This document shows, piece by piece, positions 1 to 8,008 of a stretch of 18,527 nt of DNA (within the stretch, counting starts at the first letter, position 1; each line of letters begins with the position of its first letter). Below the pieces are notes generated by a model that made no database searches, was not told the DNA's origin, and worked only from the letters and a program-made list of their open reading frames with translations. Position numbers and translations under genes: made by a program. The DNA comes from Flavobacteriales bacterium (GTDB lineage: Bacteria > Bacteroidota > Bacteroidia > Flavobacteriales > BACL11): the NCBI GenBank assembly GCA_018695965.1, contig JABHQB010000112.1, forward strand, positions 1 to 18,527, given 5' to 3'.

Positions 1-1
1 T

Positions 2-295
2 AATAAGAAATATCAGTATGTATATGATTTGCCAGAGATATGGAAAGAGATGACTGGACTTCCTTTTGTGTTTGCCTGCTGGATATCTAATAAAAATATA
101 GACAAGAATTTCCTTTCAGAATTTAATTTTGCTCTGAAATTTGGATTGTCAGAAATTGATAAATCACTAGATATTGAAAAACATAATTTTCCTCATTGTA
201 AAAACCCAAATGATTATCTGAATAATAAGATATCTTATGTTTTAGATAAGAAGAAAATCGAAGGAATGAAATTGTTTCTAAGTAAAATTATTTAA
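2..295 (+). CDS. mqnA: Chorismate dehydratase MqnA-like, C-terminal part (partial at left edge)
   Basis: The reading frame is open from the left edge (base 2) to a TAA stop, giving about 97 residues. The segment DLPEIWKEMTGLPFVFACW matches the C-terminal region of MqnA/MqnD periplasmic-binding-like enzymes, where a Trp-Lys-x-(L/M)-TGLPFVFA-x-W stretch is highly conserved. MqnA converts chorismate to 3-[(1-carboxyvinyl)oxy]benzoate, the first step of the futalosine route to menaquinone. The start lies outside the window; the internal TTG at 29 is not a plausible start because homology continues upstream of it (YQYVYDLPE). The gene converges on a leftward lipoprotein gene and the two coding ends overlap by 8 bp. 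The MqnA/MqnD family call is firm. MqnA rather than MqnD is inferred from the motif and is a little less sure because only the C-terminus is visible. Confidence 0.82.
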   Translation, partial: NKKYQYVYDLPEIWKEMTGLPFVFACWISNKNIDKNFLSEFNFALKFGLSEIDKSLDIEKHNFPHCKNPNDYLNNKISYVLDKKKIEGMKLFLSKII

Positions 296-752
296 TGTAC
301 TTAAAACAAATATTATCTATTAATTTCTCAAGTTCTTTCAGCTCTTTAGGTGCTCCATAATAATCTAATATCTTCTTGTCAAATATCTGAATATATGTTC
401 TTGGTAGGTCAGAGATGCGTTCGAAATATTCGTCCTCTAACTGGCAATAATTAATTTTGTTTGCTTTTTCTAAAATAGAATTAATTTCATCTTCAGATAA
501 TTTGAATTCTACTGTTCCTGTTTTTTCTACAAATTTTTTACCGTGATAAGTTCCACTTCTGTCAGATGAGATGCTAATTAAATAAATAGGGCAGGTTCCA
601 AAACAAGCTCCTCTTTTTATTGAAATGATTTCGTTGATTTCATTATTGTCTTCTATTTTATAATCACAAATAGAATTAGTTTGTGGTGAAATACTAGTTG
701 TGTAACATGAACCAAGAAAAACTAAAAGATAAAAAGAACACAAAATTCTCAT
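288..752 (-). CDS. Putative lipoprotein with DUF6438-like domain
   Basis: This 154-residue protein has a short hydrophobic N-terminus ending in a lipobox (LGSC, Cys16), so it is probably lipidated after signal peptidase II cleavage and anchored in the envelope. Residues 44-60 contain ISIKRGACFGTCPIY, the signature of the DUF6438 family common in Bacteroidota: an Arg, then a C-F-G-x-C-P-x-Y core, here Cys50 and Cys54, followed by a G-x-Y-x-G strand. The function of that family is unknown to me; the paired cysteines could form a disulfide in the periplasm (inference). Its ATG overlaps the yidC stop as TAATG, so it is the last gene of the pyrG-yidC unit and probably translationally coupled. Its stop overlaps the convergent mqnA end. 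No terminator hairpin is visible between them. Confidence 0.75.
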   Translation of the reverse strand: MRILCSFYLLVFLGSCYTTSISPQTNSICDYKIEDNNEINEIISIKRGACFGTCPIYLISISSDRSGTYHGKKFVEKTGTVEFKLSEDEINSILEKANKINYCQLEDEYFERISDLPRTYIQIFDKKILDYYGAPKELKELEKLIDNICFKYIK

Positions 753-2545
753 TATTTTTTCTTTCGTTTTTTCATTTGTTGTTCTTGCTTTTTTTGCATT
801 TCCTCTAACTTCTTCTGAAATTTTGACTTTTTCTTTGGTTTCTTTTTATTTTCTTCTAATTGTGCAAGTAATTTGTCGTCATCTACAAACCTTCTCATAA
901 AATACATTTGAGAGAAAGTAAATACATTAGCAAGGAAATAATAATACGATAGTGATGACGCGTAACTATTGAAGAATCCTAAGAACATAATTGGCATCAA
1001 ATACATCATCCATTTCATTCCTGGCATTTGATTACTAGTCATTTGACTATTCATATGTGTATAAATAAGTGTAGAGACAGTCATCATTAAAGTAAATAAA
1101 CTAACATGGTCGCCATAGAAAGGAATGTCCCAAGGGAGAGACATGATGGAATCGTAAGAAGATAAATCGTCTGCCCAAAGGAAACTTTTTTGCCTTAATT
1201 CCATTGAAGCTGGGAAGAACCTAAACATTGCAATAAGTATAGGAAATTGCACAAGCATTGGTAAACATCCTCCCATAGGATTCACTCCAGCTTTACGGTA
1301 CAGACCCATTGTTTCTTTTTGAGCTTTCATAGGGTCTTTCTCTTTATGTTTTTCGTTTATCTTATCAATTTCAGGTTTTAGTACCTTCATTTTTGCTTGA
1401 GATAAATATGATTTATATGTTAGGGGAGAAAGTGAAAGTTTAATAATTAAAGTTAAAATAAGAATGATTAAACCAAAGTTTGTTAGTCCAGCAGAATTCT
1501 TCAGAAAATCAAAAATTGGAATTACAGCAACTCTATTTACCCAACCAAATATTCCCCATCCTAATGGAATAATTTCTTCAAAGCTTTTATCGTAACCTTT
1601 TAGTTTCTTATAATCATTCTCTCCAAAGTATATGGAATAATTATTTTCACCACTTTTTAGTGTGGTTTTTAAGGATAATTTTTTTACATATTCATCATTT
1701 TCATTTTTACTTGATTTTAGCTTAGTATCGCTATTAAAATTATTGTTTTTTGCTTCAATAATAGTACTGAAAAATTGTTGTGTGAAGGAAATCCAACTTA
1801 AATCTGTTTCAAATTCATTTATTTCAAATTCATCATTGTCCCATGTATAATCAACATCTTTTGAGTGTTCTTCTTGATAATAAAAACCGGTCCCTAGTTC
1901 TTGATTTGTTTTTGATTTTTCTGTTTCCGGAGCAGCTATAGTCCAAATTAATTCAGGATTAGAGATTCCTTCAGTATTTATGGTAAGATCAACAAAGTTC
2001 TCCTCTTCACCATTTAAAGTATATATATATTCAATAAAAACTCCTTTCTCATAATCTTTTTTGAATATAATAGATTTATCTGTTTTTTGAACAGAGAAGA
2101 ATTCATTTGTAGAAACATTTCTATCAGCAGAAATCTCAAATTTTGAGTCTTGGTTGTTAAATATTTCAATATCTTTTCGTTCCTCTGGATTTTTCTTATA
2201 CTCATCATAAGTATAGAAACCTTTAATAATTGCAGATTTTATTTCCCCTCCCTTATTTGTGAAAACAAGCTTTATCTTATCGTTTTCTAGAGTATAAAAC
2301 TCTTCAGTTACAATTTTAGTCGAGTCTATTATATCTTTTGTGCTATTTTCCTTAGGGAGATTATCCTCACTTGTGTTTTTAGGAATAGTTTTAACTTCAA
2401 TTTTAGTAGTACCTTGAAGTACGTTAGGTTCCTCTTTATTAGGTGTTTCTTCAGGAGTGTAAGGAAAAAATATAGAATAAGCAACAAATATTATCCCTAT
2501 TAGAACAAGTCCTGTTAATGTGCTTTTATTATCTTGTTTTTGCAT
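752..2545 (-). CDS. yidC: Membrane protein insertase YidC
   Basis: YidC inserts and folds inner-membrane proteins alone or with SecYEG. The 597-residue protein has the Gram-negative architecture: an N-terminal membrane helix (about residues 11-27), a large acidic periplasmic beta domain (about 80-320), then the conserved five-helix core (about 328-550). Family motifs include SPLTYKSYLSQAKM (373-386) and VNPMGGCLPMLVQFPI (421-436), beside the amphipathic cytoplasmic hairpin. The groove charge, Arg366 in E. coli, is Lys369 here (LTLIIKLSLSPLT), a conservative change. The C-terminus is an unusually basic tail (567-597; 17 Lys/Arg of 31), as in Oxa1-like proteins that bind ribosomes directly. It lies 13 bp downstream of pyrG, and its stop overlaps the start of the next gene, so the three form one operon. 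Confidence 0.97.
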   Translation of the reverse strand: MQKQDNKSTLTGLVLIGIIFVAYSIFFPYTPEETPNKEEPNVLQGTTKIEVKTIPKNTSEDNLPKENSTKDIIDSTKIVTEEFYTLENDKIKLVFTNKGGEIKSAIIKGFYTYDEYKKNPEERKDIEIFNNQDSKFEISADRNVSTNEFFSVQKTDKSIIFKKDYEKGVFIEYIYTLNGEEENFVDLTINTEGISNPELIWTIAAPETEKSKTNQELGTGFYYQEEHSKDVDYTWDNDEFEINEFETDLSWISFTQQFFSTIIEAKNNNFNSDTKLKSSKNENDEYVKKLSLKTTLKSGENNYSIYFGENDYKKLKGYDKSFEEIIPLGWGIFGWVNRVAVIPIFDFLKNSAGLTNFGLIILILTLIIKLSLSPLTYKSYLSQAKMKVLKPEIDKINEKHKEKDPMKAQKETMGLYRKAGVNPMGGCLPMLVQFPILIAMFRFFPASMELRQKSFLWADDLSSYDSIMSLPWDIPFYGDHVSLFTLMMTVSTLIYTHMNSQMTSNQMPGMKWMMYLMPIMFLGFFNSYASSLSYYYFLANVFTFSQMYFMRRFVDDDKLLAQLEENKKKPKKKSKFQKKLEEMQKKQEQQMKKRKKK

Positions 2546-2558
2546 TTCGTATTTAAAT

Positions 2559-4166
2559 TTATTTACTAATACACGCTTTTATAAATCCAACAAAAAGCGG
2601 ATGTGGGGTTGAAACGGTGCTTTTGTATTCTGGATGAAATTGTACTCCAACAAACCAAGGATGCTTTGGAATTTCTACAATCTCCACCAAATTAGTTTTC
2701 TTATTTTTTCCTGTAGCAATCATTCCTTTCTTTTCAAATTCAGAAAGATATTTGTTGTTAAACTCAAATCTGTGTCTGTGTCTCTCGTTGATTTCAGTTT
2801 CCCCGTAGGAATTTATAGCATTACTTGCTTTGGATAAAGAACACGAATAAGAACCTAATCTCATTGTCCCACCTTTTTGTATAATATTTTTCTGTTCTTC
2901 CATTAAATCGATAACAGGAGTAGATGTGTCTTTATTCATCTCAGTTGAATTTGCATCAGTGTACCCAAGTACATTTTTTGCAAATTCAATAACTGCAGAT
3001 TGCATTCCAAGACAAATTCCAAAAAATGGAATATTATTTTCTCTTACAAATTTAATAGTCTCAATTTTCCCCTCCATTCCTCTATCTCCAAAACCAGGAG
3101 CTACCAAAACTCCTTTTAATCCAGTAAGTTTTTCGGATACATTATCTTTATTGATCTCCTCTGCATGAATCCATTTAACTTCTACTTTACAATCTTGCAA
3201 TGTTCCAGCATGTAATATTGATTCAGAAATTGATTTGTATGCATCTTGCAATTCTACATATTTCCCAACTAGTCCAATTTTAATATTTCTTTTGGGGTTT
3301 CTTAACTTTTCTAGAAAAGAACTCCATTCTCCTAATTCAACTTTCGTATTATTAGTGATCTCTAATTTCTTTAGAACTACTTTATCTAATCCCTCTTTCT
3401 CCATCATTAATGGAACATCATAAATAGAAGATGCGTCAATCGATTCGATAACTGATTCTATTTCGACATTACAGAATCTAGAAATTTTTCTTCTGATATC
3501 CGAATTTAAATGATGTTCAGTTCTGCAGACTAAAATATCAGGTTGTATTCCTGATTCCAATAACATTTTTACAGAATGCTGTGTTGGTTTTGTTTTTAAT
3601 TCTTTTGCTGCAGAAAGGTAGGGGACTAATGTAAGGTGAATAAAGATCGCATCTGATTCTAATTCCCATTTTAACTGACGAACTGCTTCAATATAAGGTA
3701 ATGATTCGATGTCACCAACAGTACCTCCAATCTCAGTAATAACAAAATCATATTTTTCTGTTTCTCCAAGTAATTTAATTCTCCTTTTTATTTCATCAGT
3801 AATATGAGGAATAATCTGAACGGTTTTTCCTAAATAGTCTCCATTTCTTTCTTTGTTTATTACTGTTTGATAAACTCTACCAGTAGTTACATTGTTTGCT
3901 TGAGAAGTTCTGTTGTCCAAGAATCTTTCATAATGTCCTAAATCCAAATCGGTTTCAGCTCCATCATCCGTTACAAAACATTCTCCATGTTCGTATGGAT
4001 TCATAGTTCCCGGATCAATATTTATATAGGGGTCTAATTTTTGTATGGTGACAGAATATCCTCTAGCAGAAAGTAATTTTCCTAAAGAAGCAGCAATAAT
4101 TCCTTTTCCTAATGATGATGTTACACCACCCGTAACAAACAAGTATTTAGTTGCAGACTTTGCCAA
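2559..4166 (-). CDS. pyrG: CTP synthase
   Basis: CTP synthase aminates UTP to CTP using ATP and glutamine, the last step of pyrimidine ribonucleotide synthesis. At 535 residues it is full length. The N-terminal synthase domain begins KYLFVTGGVTSSLGKG (P-loop, about 7-22) and carries the conserved DPYINIDPGTMNPYEHGE stretch (45-62) of the UTP/CTP site. The C-terminal class I glutamine amidotransferase domain has Gly-Ile-Cys385-Leu-Gly as nucleophile elbow and His511/Glu513 in the FHPEY motif. The start is a TTG: an in-frame TAA lies six codons upstream, no ATG fits, and MAKSATKYLFVTGG is the expected N-terminus. A TAACTTTG promoter element sits 25 bp upstream. It is the first gene of pyrG-yidC-lipoprotein. 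Confidence 0.98.
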   Translation of the reverse strand: MAKSATKYLFVTGGVTSSLGKGIIAASLGKLLSARGYSVTIQKLDPYINIDPGTMNPYEHGECFVTDDGAETDLDLGHYERFLDNRTSQANNVTTGRVYQTVINKERNGDYLGKTVQIIPHITDEIKRRIKLLGETEKYDFVITEIGGTVGDIESLPYIEAVRQLKWELESDAIFIHLTLVPYLSAAKELKTKPTQHSVKMLLESGIQPDILVCRTEHHLNSDIRRKISRFCNVEIESVIESIDASSIYDVPLMMEKEGLDKVVLKKLEITNNTKVELGEWSSFLEKLRNPKRNIKIGLVGKYVELQDAYKSISESILHAGTLQDCKVEVKWIHAEEINKDNVSEKLTGLKGVLVAPGFGDRGMEGKIETIKFVRENNIPFFGICLGMQSAVIEFAKNVLGYTDANSTEMNKDTSTPVIDLMEEQKNIIQKGGTMRLGSYSCSLSKASNAINSYGETEINERHRHRFEFNNKYLSEFEKKGMIATGKNKKTNLVEIVEIPKHPWFVGVQFHPEYKSTVSTPHPLFVGFIKACISK

Positions 4167-4187
4167 TGTTTTATTTTTTAATTACGG

Positions 4188-4199
4188 GGTGCAAAGTTA
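4188..4199 (-). promoter_or_regulatory. pyrG promoter, Bacteroidetes -7 element
   Basis: On the minus strand this reads TAACTTTGCACC, a perfect TANNTTTG -7 element followed by CACC. It lies in the 100-bp gap between the receptor stop and pyrG. Transcription should start about 5-7 bases past the TTTG, inside or just after a C-rich CACCCCG, giving a leader of roughly 20 bases. No TTG -33 box is evident at the usual distance. The same 12 bases, with S at the fourth position, occur in front of the aconitase gene. Confidence 0.65.
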
Positions 4200-4266
4200 T
4201 GAAAAATCTGACGCTATTTAATATCTTTTACTATTAAAGAAATATATCTTCATAAAAAAATAATCT

Positions 4267-6498
4267 TTAGAATTTTAAACTAATTCCTCCACTAGGTAAT
4301 AAAGGAAGTTGATATATTCTTTCGTCTGTAATTCTGTTGATGTAGAAAATATTGTTTCTGTTATAAGCATTAGTTACTGAAGCTGTAATTTCTAGAATTG
4401 TATTCTTTGAAATTTCAATGGTTTTTGAAAGCGATAAATCTAATCTGTGATAATAAGATAATCTTCCTTTGTTTAGTTCTGCATAAACAATTTCAAGCTC
4501 TCCATTTTCGCTAGTATAATCAGTATTAATACCATCAGAAAACGGAATGTTTTCATAAAATCCTTGGGTTTGTGTAAATGGAAAACCAGAACCCAAATTC
4601 CATCTGGCATCTGCTTTCCAACTATCTTTCTTCCCAAAATTAAAACTACTAACTAAGTTTATATTATGTCTTCTGTCAAAATGAGGGAAATATTCATTTT
4701 CTCCTTCATATCTTTTAATAAAACCAAGAGAGTATACACTCCATAAATATAATCTCTTAGTTTTATATTTCAACAAGAAGTCTACTCCTCTAGCTAGTCC
4801 TCTTTCCACAATAAATTCATTATCATAGTTTGAAGTCATAGAACGATTTATGTTTGTTATCTGGTTAAAATCTTTTATATAACCTTCAATTTGGAAATCC
4901 ATTTTTAGGTTAATATCATATTCTGCACCTAATATAATATGTCTTGCTTTTTGTATTTGATTTTTATACTCATTTCCGTCTTCATCTGTAGGAAGATTCT
5001 CTGGGCTTGATATAAAACCGTAAAAAAGATTTACTACATCCCTATCAGAAACGGTACTTATTATATTCTGAGAATAAAGTCCTGTTGCAAGTTTAAGTCG
5101 TAATACATCAGAAGCCAAATATTTAATTCCTAGTCTTGGTTCAGGAGAAGTTCCTAAAGTGTATTTCTGTAATCTGAAACCTGGTTCAAGGATAAAACGA
5201 TCCGCATTATACTGGTAATTTACATAAGCAGAAAACTCAGAGTTATTTTCATTAAGTTCAATTTTTGCATTCGCCGAATTGTAGGTTTTATATTTTGTTT
5301 CAAAACCATATACATCAAACCCGTACTTTATTTTACCTTTTGGTTGAAAAGAAGTAAAATCAAATCCCATACTTCCTCCAGAAATTGAACTTTCTCTTAA
5401 GGGAGAAGCGTTCTCATCTAAGGAAATGTAATATTTGGAATAAGCAAAATTTCCTTCAATCAGTACAGGAGAATTCCCAGGAATTAAAATAAATTCAGAA
5501 CCCAACCCATTTGAGCTCCATTGTAGATCTGAGATTCCCTGATAATTAACTTGGTCCTGAAAATTAAACCCATATACATTTGCTTTACTACCGTTGTTTG
5601 TATTAAAAGTTATCTTTCCATACAAATCAGTATAAGAATAAGGCATGGAGAAGTTATATAATGCCTCTGAAGTTTCATCAAGATAAGAAGTTTTTCCTGA
5701 GAACAGAAATGTTGTTCCTCCTCCTTTTTTTAATGGCCCTTCTACTAAAAGTTTACTCCCAAATGTGTTTGACGAAAGCTTTCCTTGTAATCTTTTTTTG
5801 TTTCCATCTTTAGTTTTTATATCCATTATTGATGAAACTCTCCCTCCATATTCTGCAGAAAATCCACCAGTATAAACATCAGTAGTTTTAATTATATCAG
5901 CATCAAAAACAGAAAATAAACCAATAGAATGGAACGGGCTATAAATGGTCATTCCATCTAAAAGTACTTTGTTCTGAACAGGAGAACCTCCTCTTATATA
6001 TAATTGACCACCTTGGTCTCCGGTAAAAATTACTCCAGGAATAATTTGCATATACTGAGCTAAATCGGCTTCTCCACCAATAGTGGGAACTAAATTTAGA
6101 TCTTCATTTGTAATTTTTATAGAGGCTGCTTTTACATCTGTTTTCATTTCTTGTCTTTCAGCAGAAATTTCAACTTCACCTATATTTACTGTAGAACTTT
6201 CTAATTCAAATTTTAATGTTAGAATCTGTCCTTTATTTAAAGAGATATCTTGTGTAAGTTTTTTATATCCTATAAAAGTTACTACAATCTTGTGTTTCCC
6301 TACAGGTATTTTTGAAAGTGTATACATTCCGTTCAAATCTGTTTGAGAACCTTGACTTGTTCCATCAATAGTTACATTACAAAACATGATTGCCTCTCCT
6401 GTATTTTTATCGGAAACGAATCCTCTGATAGTTCCTGTCTGCGCTAAAGAGGAAACTATAAAAAACAAAAAGGAGATTAAAAGAAAATATTTTTTCAT
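4267..6498 (-). CDS. TonB-dependent outer-membrane receptor with carboxypeptidase-like N-domain
   Basis: The product is an outer-membrane beta-barrel that imports a ligand using TonB-ExbBD energy. I place the start at the ATG at 6498 (743 residues); a TTG 18 bp upstream is in frame, but it overlaps the -7 promoter box and would add residues before a classic signal peptide (MKKYFLLISFLFFIVSSLAQ). The mature protein begins with a carboxypeptidase regulatory-like beta domain (about 21-105; GTIRGFVSDKNTGE, then DLNGMYTLSKIPVGKH). Next comes a plug domain (about 125-230) with LYIRGGSP and VLLDGMTIY, and then a barrel ending in Phe, as outer-membrane proteins do. No SusD-like partner is adjacent, so a glycan-specific SusC role is not supported and the substrate is unknown. 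It lies 49 bp downstream of holA with its own promoter. Confidence 0.92.
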   Translation of the reverse strand: MKKYFLLISFLFFIVSSLAQTGTIRGFVSDKNTGEAIMFCNVTIDGTSQGSQTDLNGMYTLSKIPVGKHKIVVTFIGYKKLTQDISLNKGQILTLKFELESSTVNIGEVEISAERQEMKTDVKAASIKITNEDLNLVPTIGGEADLAQYMQIIPGVIFTGDQGGQLYIRGGSPVQNKVLLDGMTIYSPFHSIGLFSVFDADIIKTTDVYTGGFSAEYGGRVSSIMDIKTKDGNKKRLQGKLSSNTFGSKLLVEGPLKKGGGTTFLFSGKTSYLDETSEALYNFSMPYSYTDLYGKITFNTNNGSKANVYGFNFQDQVNYQGISDLQWSSNGLGSEFILIPGNSPVLIEGNFAYSKYYISLDENASPLRESSISGGSMGFDFTSFQPKGKIKYGFDVYGFETKYKTYNSANAKIELNENNSEFSAYVNYQYNADRFILEPGFRLQKYTLGTSPEPRLGIKYLASDVLRLKLATGLYSQNIISTVSDRDVVNLFYGFISSPENLPTDEDGNEYKNQIQKARHIILGAEYDINLKMDFQIEGYIKDFNQITNINRSMTSNYDNEFIVERGLARGVDFLLKYKTKRLYLWSVYSLGFIKRYEGENEYFPHFDRRHNINLVSSFNFGKKDSWKADARWNLGSGFPFTQTQGFYENIPFSDGINTDYTSENGELEIVYAELNKGRLSYYHRLDLSLSKTIEISKNTILEITASVTNAYNRNNIFYINRITDERIYQLPLLPSGGISLKF

Positions 6499-6513
6499 AA
6501 AAATAAATTTTCG

Positions 6514-6542
6514 CAAATATAAGTAAGTTAGTTTGTATCAAA
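6514..6542 (-). promoter_or_regulatory. Receptor promoter: TTTG - 17 bp - TATATTTG
   Basis: On the minus strand a TTTG at 6542-6539 is followed, after 17 bases, by a perfect TANNTTTG (TATATTTG, 6521-6514). This matches the Bacteroidetes primary-sigma consensus, which tolerates a 17-23 bp spacer. It fills most of the gap between the holA stop and the receptor start. Transcription would begin within about ten bases of the ATG at 6498, so the leader is very short. This is the most complete promoter in the window. Confidence 0.72.
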
Positions 6543-6547
6543 TAGAA

Positions 6548-7546
6548 TTAATCTAATATCTTAAAAGTTAGTTCTTTCAGGAGTTCCTTGTCAGCAGTAG
6601 AAGTATTGTTTACTCCTTTGCTTTTCAAATCATATTCTTTTAGATATGTAAATATTTTAAATAACTTTTTCATTGGGTAGTTTCTGGATGCTGTTTGAAA
6701 TTGAGAAATGAAATATGGATTTATACCAAGCGCAGAAGCTGCGTTTTTGGAGCTTTTGTCTTTTAAGTTTTGGTAAATCATTACTTTTTGAAAAAAAGTA
6801 AAAAGAGAAGATAGGGTAAGTACAAAAGGATGGTTTTTCGGATTTTCTGAGAAATATTTTATTATCTGATTTGATTTTAATACATCTTTAATTCCAAGTG
6901 CGTTTTGAAGTTCAAAAACATTAAAGTCTTTACTGATTCCGATATTATCTTCAATTATTTTTGGAGTAATTTGCTCTCCTTTCTTTAAGTGGAGTACTAA
7001 TTTACTTAGTTCATTGTTTATTTTTGACAAATCGTTTCCAAGGTACTGAGTTAAAATATTTGCAGATTTATCATCAATTGAAAAGCCTTGTTCTTTCAAC
7101 TCAGATTTAATCCAAGATGGAATTTGATTTTCATAAAGTTTTTTACTCTCAAAAAGGATACATTTTTTGGATAAATTTTTCCCAAAGGATTTTCGTTTGT
7201 CAATTTTCTTGTATTTGTAGCAAATAACCAGAATTGTTGAAGGTAGAGGATTGTCTAAGTAAATTTCTAAATCTTCAATTTTTTTAATATCCTGTGCTTC
7301 CTTTATAATAACTACTCTGTAAGTTGAACCAAAAGGAAATTGTTTTGCTTCGGAAATCACTGTTGCAACATCACTATCTTTTCCGTATAAAGTTATTTGA
7401 TTAAATTCTTTTTCTTCTTCAGATAAAACATTTTTCGAGATATAATCAGATATTTTGTCAGTATAATAACTTTCTTCCCCCATTAAAAAATATACAGGTT
7501 GATAAACTTTATTGTTTATTTGTTGTATGATGTCCTGATATTTCAT
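6548..7546 (-). CDS. holA: DNA polymerase III, delta subunit
   Basis: HolA is the clamp-loader subunit that opens the beta sliding clamp; it works with DnaX (encoded at 11952) and delta-prime. The 332-residue protein has the delta layout: an N-terminal AAA+-like fold without an ATP-binding loop (starting KVYQPVYFLMGEESYYTDKI, with the characteristic Y-FL-GE start), a middle lid domain with NDLSKINNELSKLVLH (about 170-185), and a helical C-terminal collar domain rich in SSLFTFFQKVM-type helices. Length and order agree with the family. The start is ATG. The divergent nuclease-like gene begins only 12 bp away, so any holA promoter must lie inside that gene; I see only one-mismatch versions of the -7 box there. 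The TonB receptor follows in the same direction but has its own promoter. Confidence 0.93.
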   Translation of the reverse strand: MKYQDIIQQINNKVYQPVYFLMGEESYYTDKISDYISKNVLSEEEKEFNQITLYGKDSDVATVISEAKQFPFGSTYRVVIIKEAQDIKKIEDLEIYLDNPLPSTILVICYKYKKIDKRKSFGKNLSKKCILFESKKLYENQIPSWIKSELKEQGFSIDDKSANILTQYLGNDLSKINNELSKLVLHLKKGEQITPKIIEDNIGISKDFNVFELQNALGIKDVLKSNQIIKYFSENPKNHPFVLTLSSLFTFFQKVMIYQNLKDKSSKNAASALGINPYFISQFQTASRNYPMKKLFKIFTYLKEYDLKSKGVNNTSTADKELLKELTFKILD

Positions 7547-7558
7547 TTAATTTGAATT

Positions 7559-8008
7559 GTGAAAAAATTACCAATTTTAAATCTGCCAATTTACAAACTC
7601 AAAATGAAAATTGTAAATGAAACAACACAAATATTTGATGAGGTAAGAAAAAGATATTTAAAACTAACTCCAGAAGAATGGGTTCGGCAAAACTTTATCC
7701 AATATTTGAATCAAGAAAAAAAATATCCTTTGGGATTAATGGGAGTGGAGAAGATGGTTAAATATAATAATTTAAAGACTAGAGCTGACATTGTGTTGTA
7801 TAATACAGATGGAGAGGCTAATATTATTGTAGAGTGCAAGTCTCCAGATGTACACATTACACAAGATACTTTTTATCAGATTGCGAAATATAATTCAAAA
7901 TTAAAAGTAAAATACCTTGTAGTGACAAACGGAATGAAACATTATTGTTGTAAAATGGATTATGAAAATAATAATATTGAATTTCTAGAAGAAATACCTA
8001 ATTTTTAG
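7559..8008 (+). CDS. Stand-alone HSDR_N_2-type protein with PD-(D/E)XK nuclease-like core
   Basis: This 149-residue protein resembles the N-terminal domain of type I restriction endonuclease subunits (HSDR_N_2), but it stands alone, with no helicase, methylase or specificity gene nearby. Family marks seen: LTPEEWVRQNFIQYL (37-50), KKYPLGLMGVEK (54-65), RADIVLYN (76-82), IIVECKSP (89-96) and TQDTFYQIAKYN (101-112). Asp77, Glu92 and Lys94 fit the D...ExK metal site of PD-(D/E)XK enzymes, with Glu64 a possible fourth member, so a nuclease-like active site looks intact. The start is a GTG at 7559, chosen because NLPIYKLKMK just after it looks like the usual family N-terminus; no upstream ATG exists. 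It diverges from holA by 12 bp and its end overlaps the convergent membrane-protein gene by 11 bp. Its biological role is unknown to me. Confidence 0.8.
   Translation: MKKLPILNLPIYKLKMKIVNETTQIFDEVRKRYLKLTPEEWVRQNFIQYLNQEKKYPLGLMGVEKMVKYNNLKTRADIVLYNTDGEANIIVECKSPDVHITQDTFYQIAKYNSKLKVKYLVVTNGMKHYCCKMDYENNNIEFLEEIPNF

Noticed and set aside
4267..6498. Receptor as a SusC of a polysaccharide utilisation locus
   Set aside because: No SusD-like lipoprotein, glycosidase or regulator is adjacent, and the neighbours are housekeeping genes.
7716..7723. A8 run in the nuclease-like gene as another programmed slip site
   Set aside because: It encodes Glu-Lys-Lys early in the domain. A truncated product would lack the D...ExK core, and no family precedent exists, so it is probably just AT-rich coding.
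7559..8008. Part of a restriction-modification or defence island
   Set aside because: No methylase, specificity subunit, helicase, toxin-antitoxin or mobile-element gene is present in the window, and the flanking genes are core functions.
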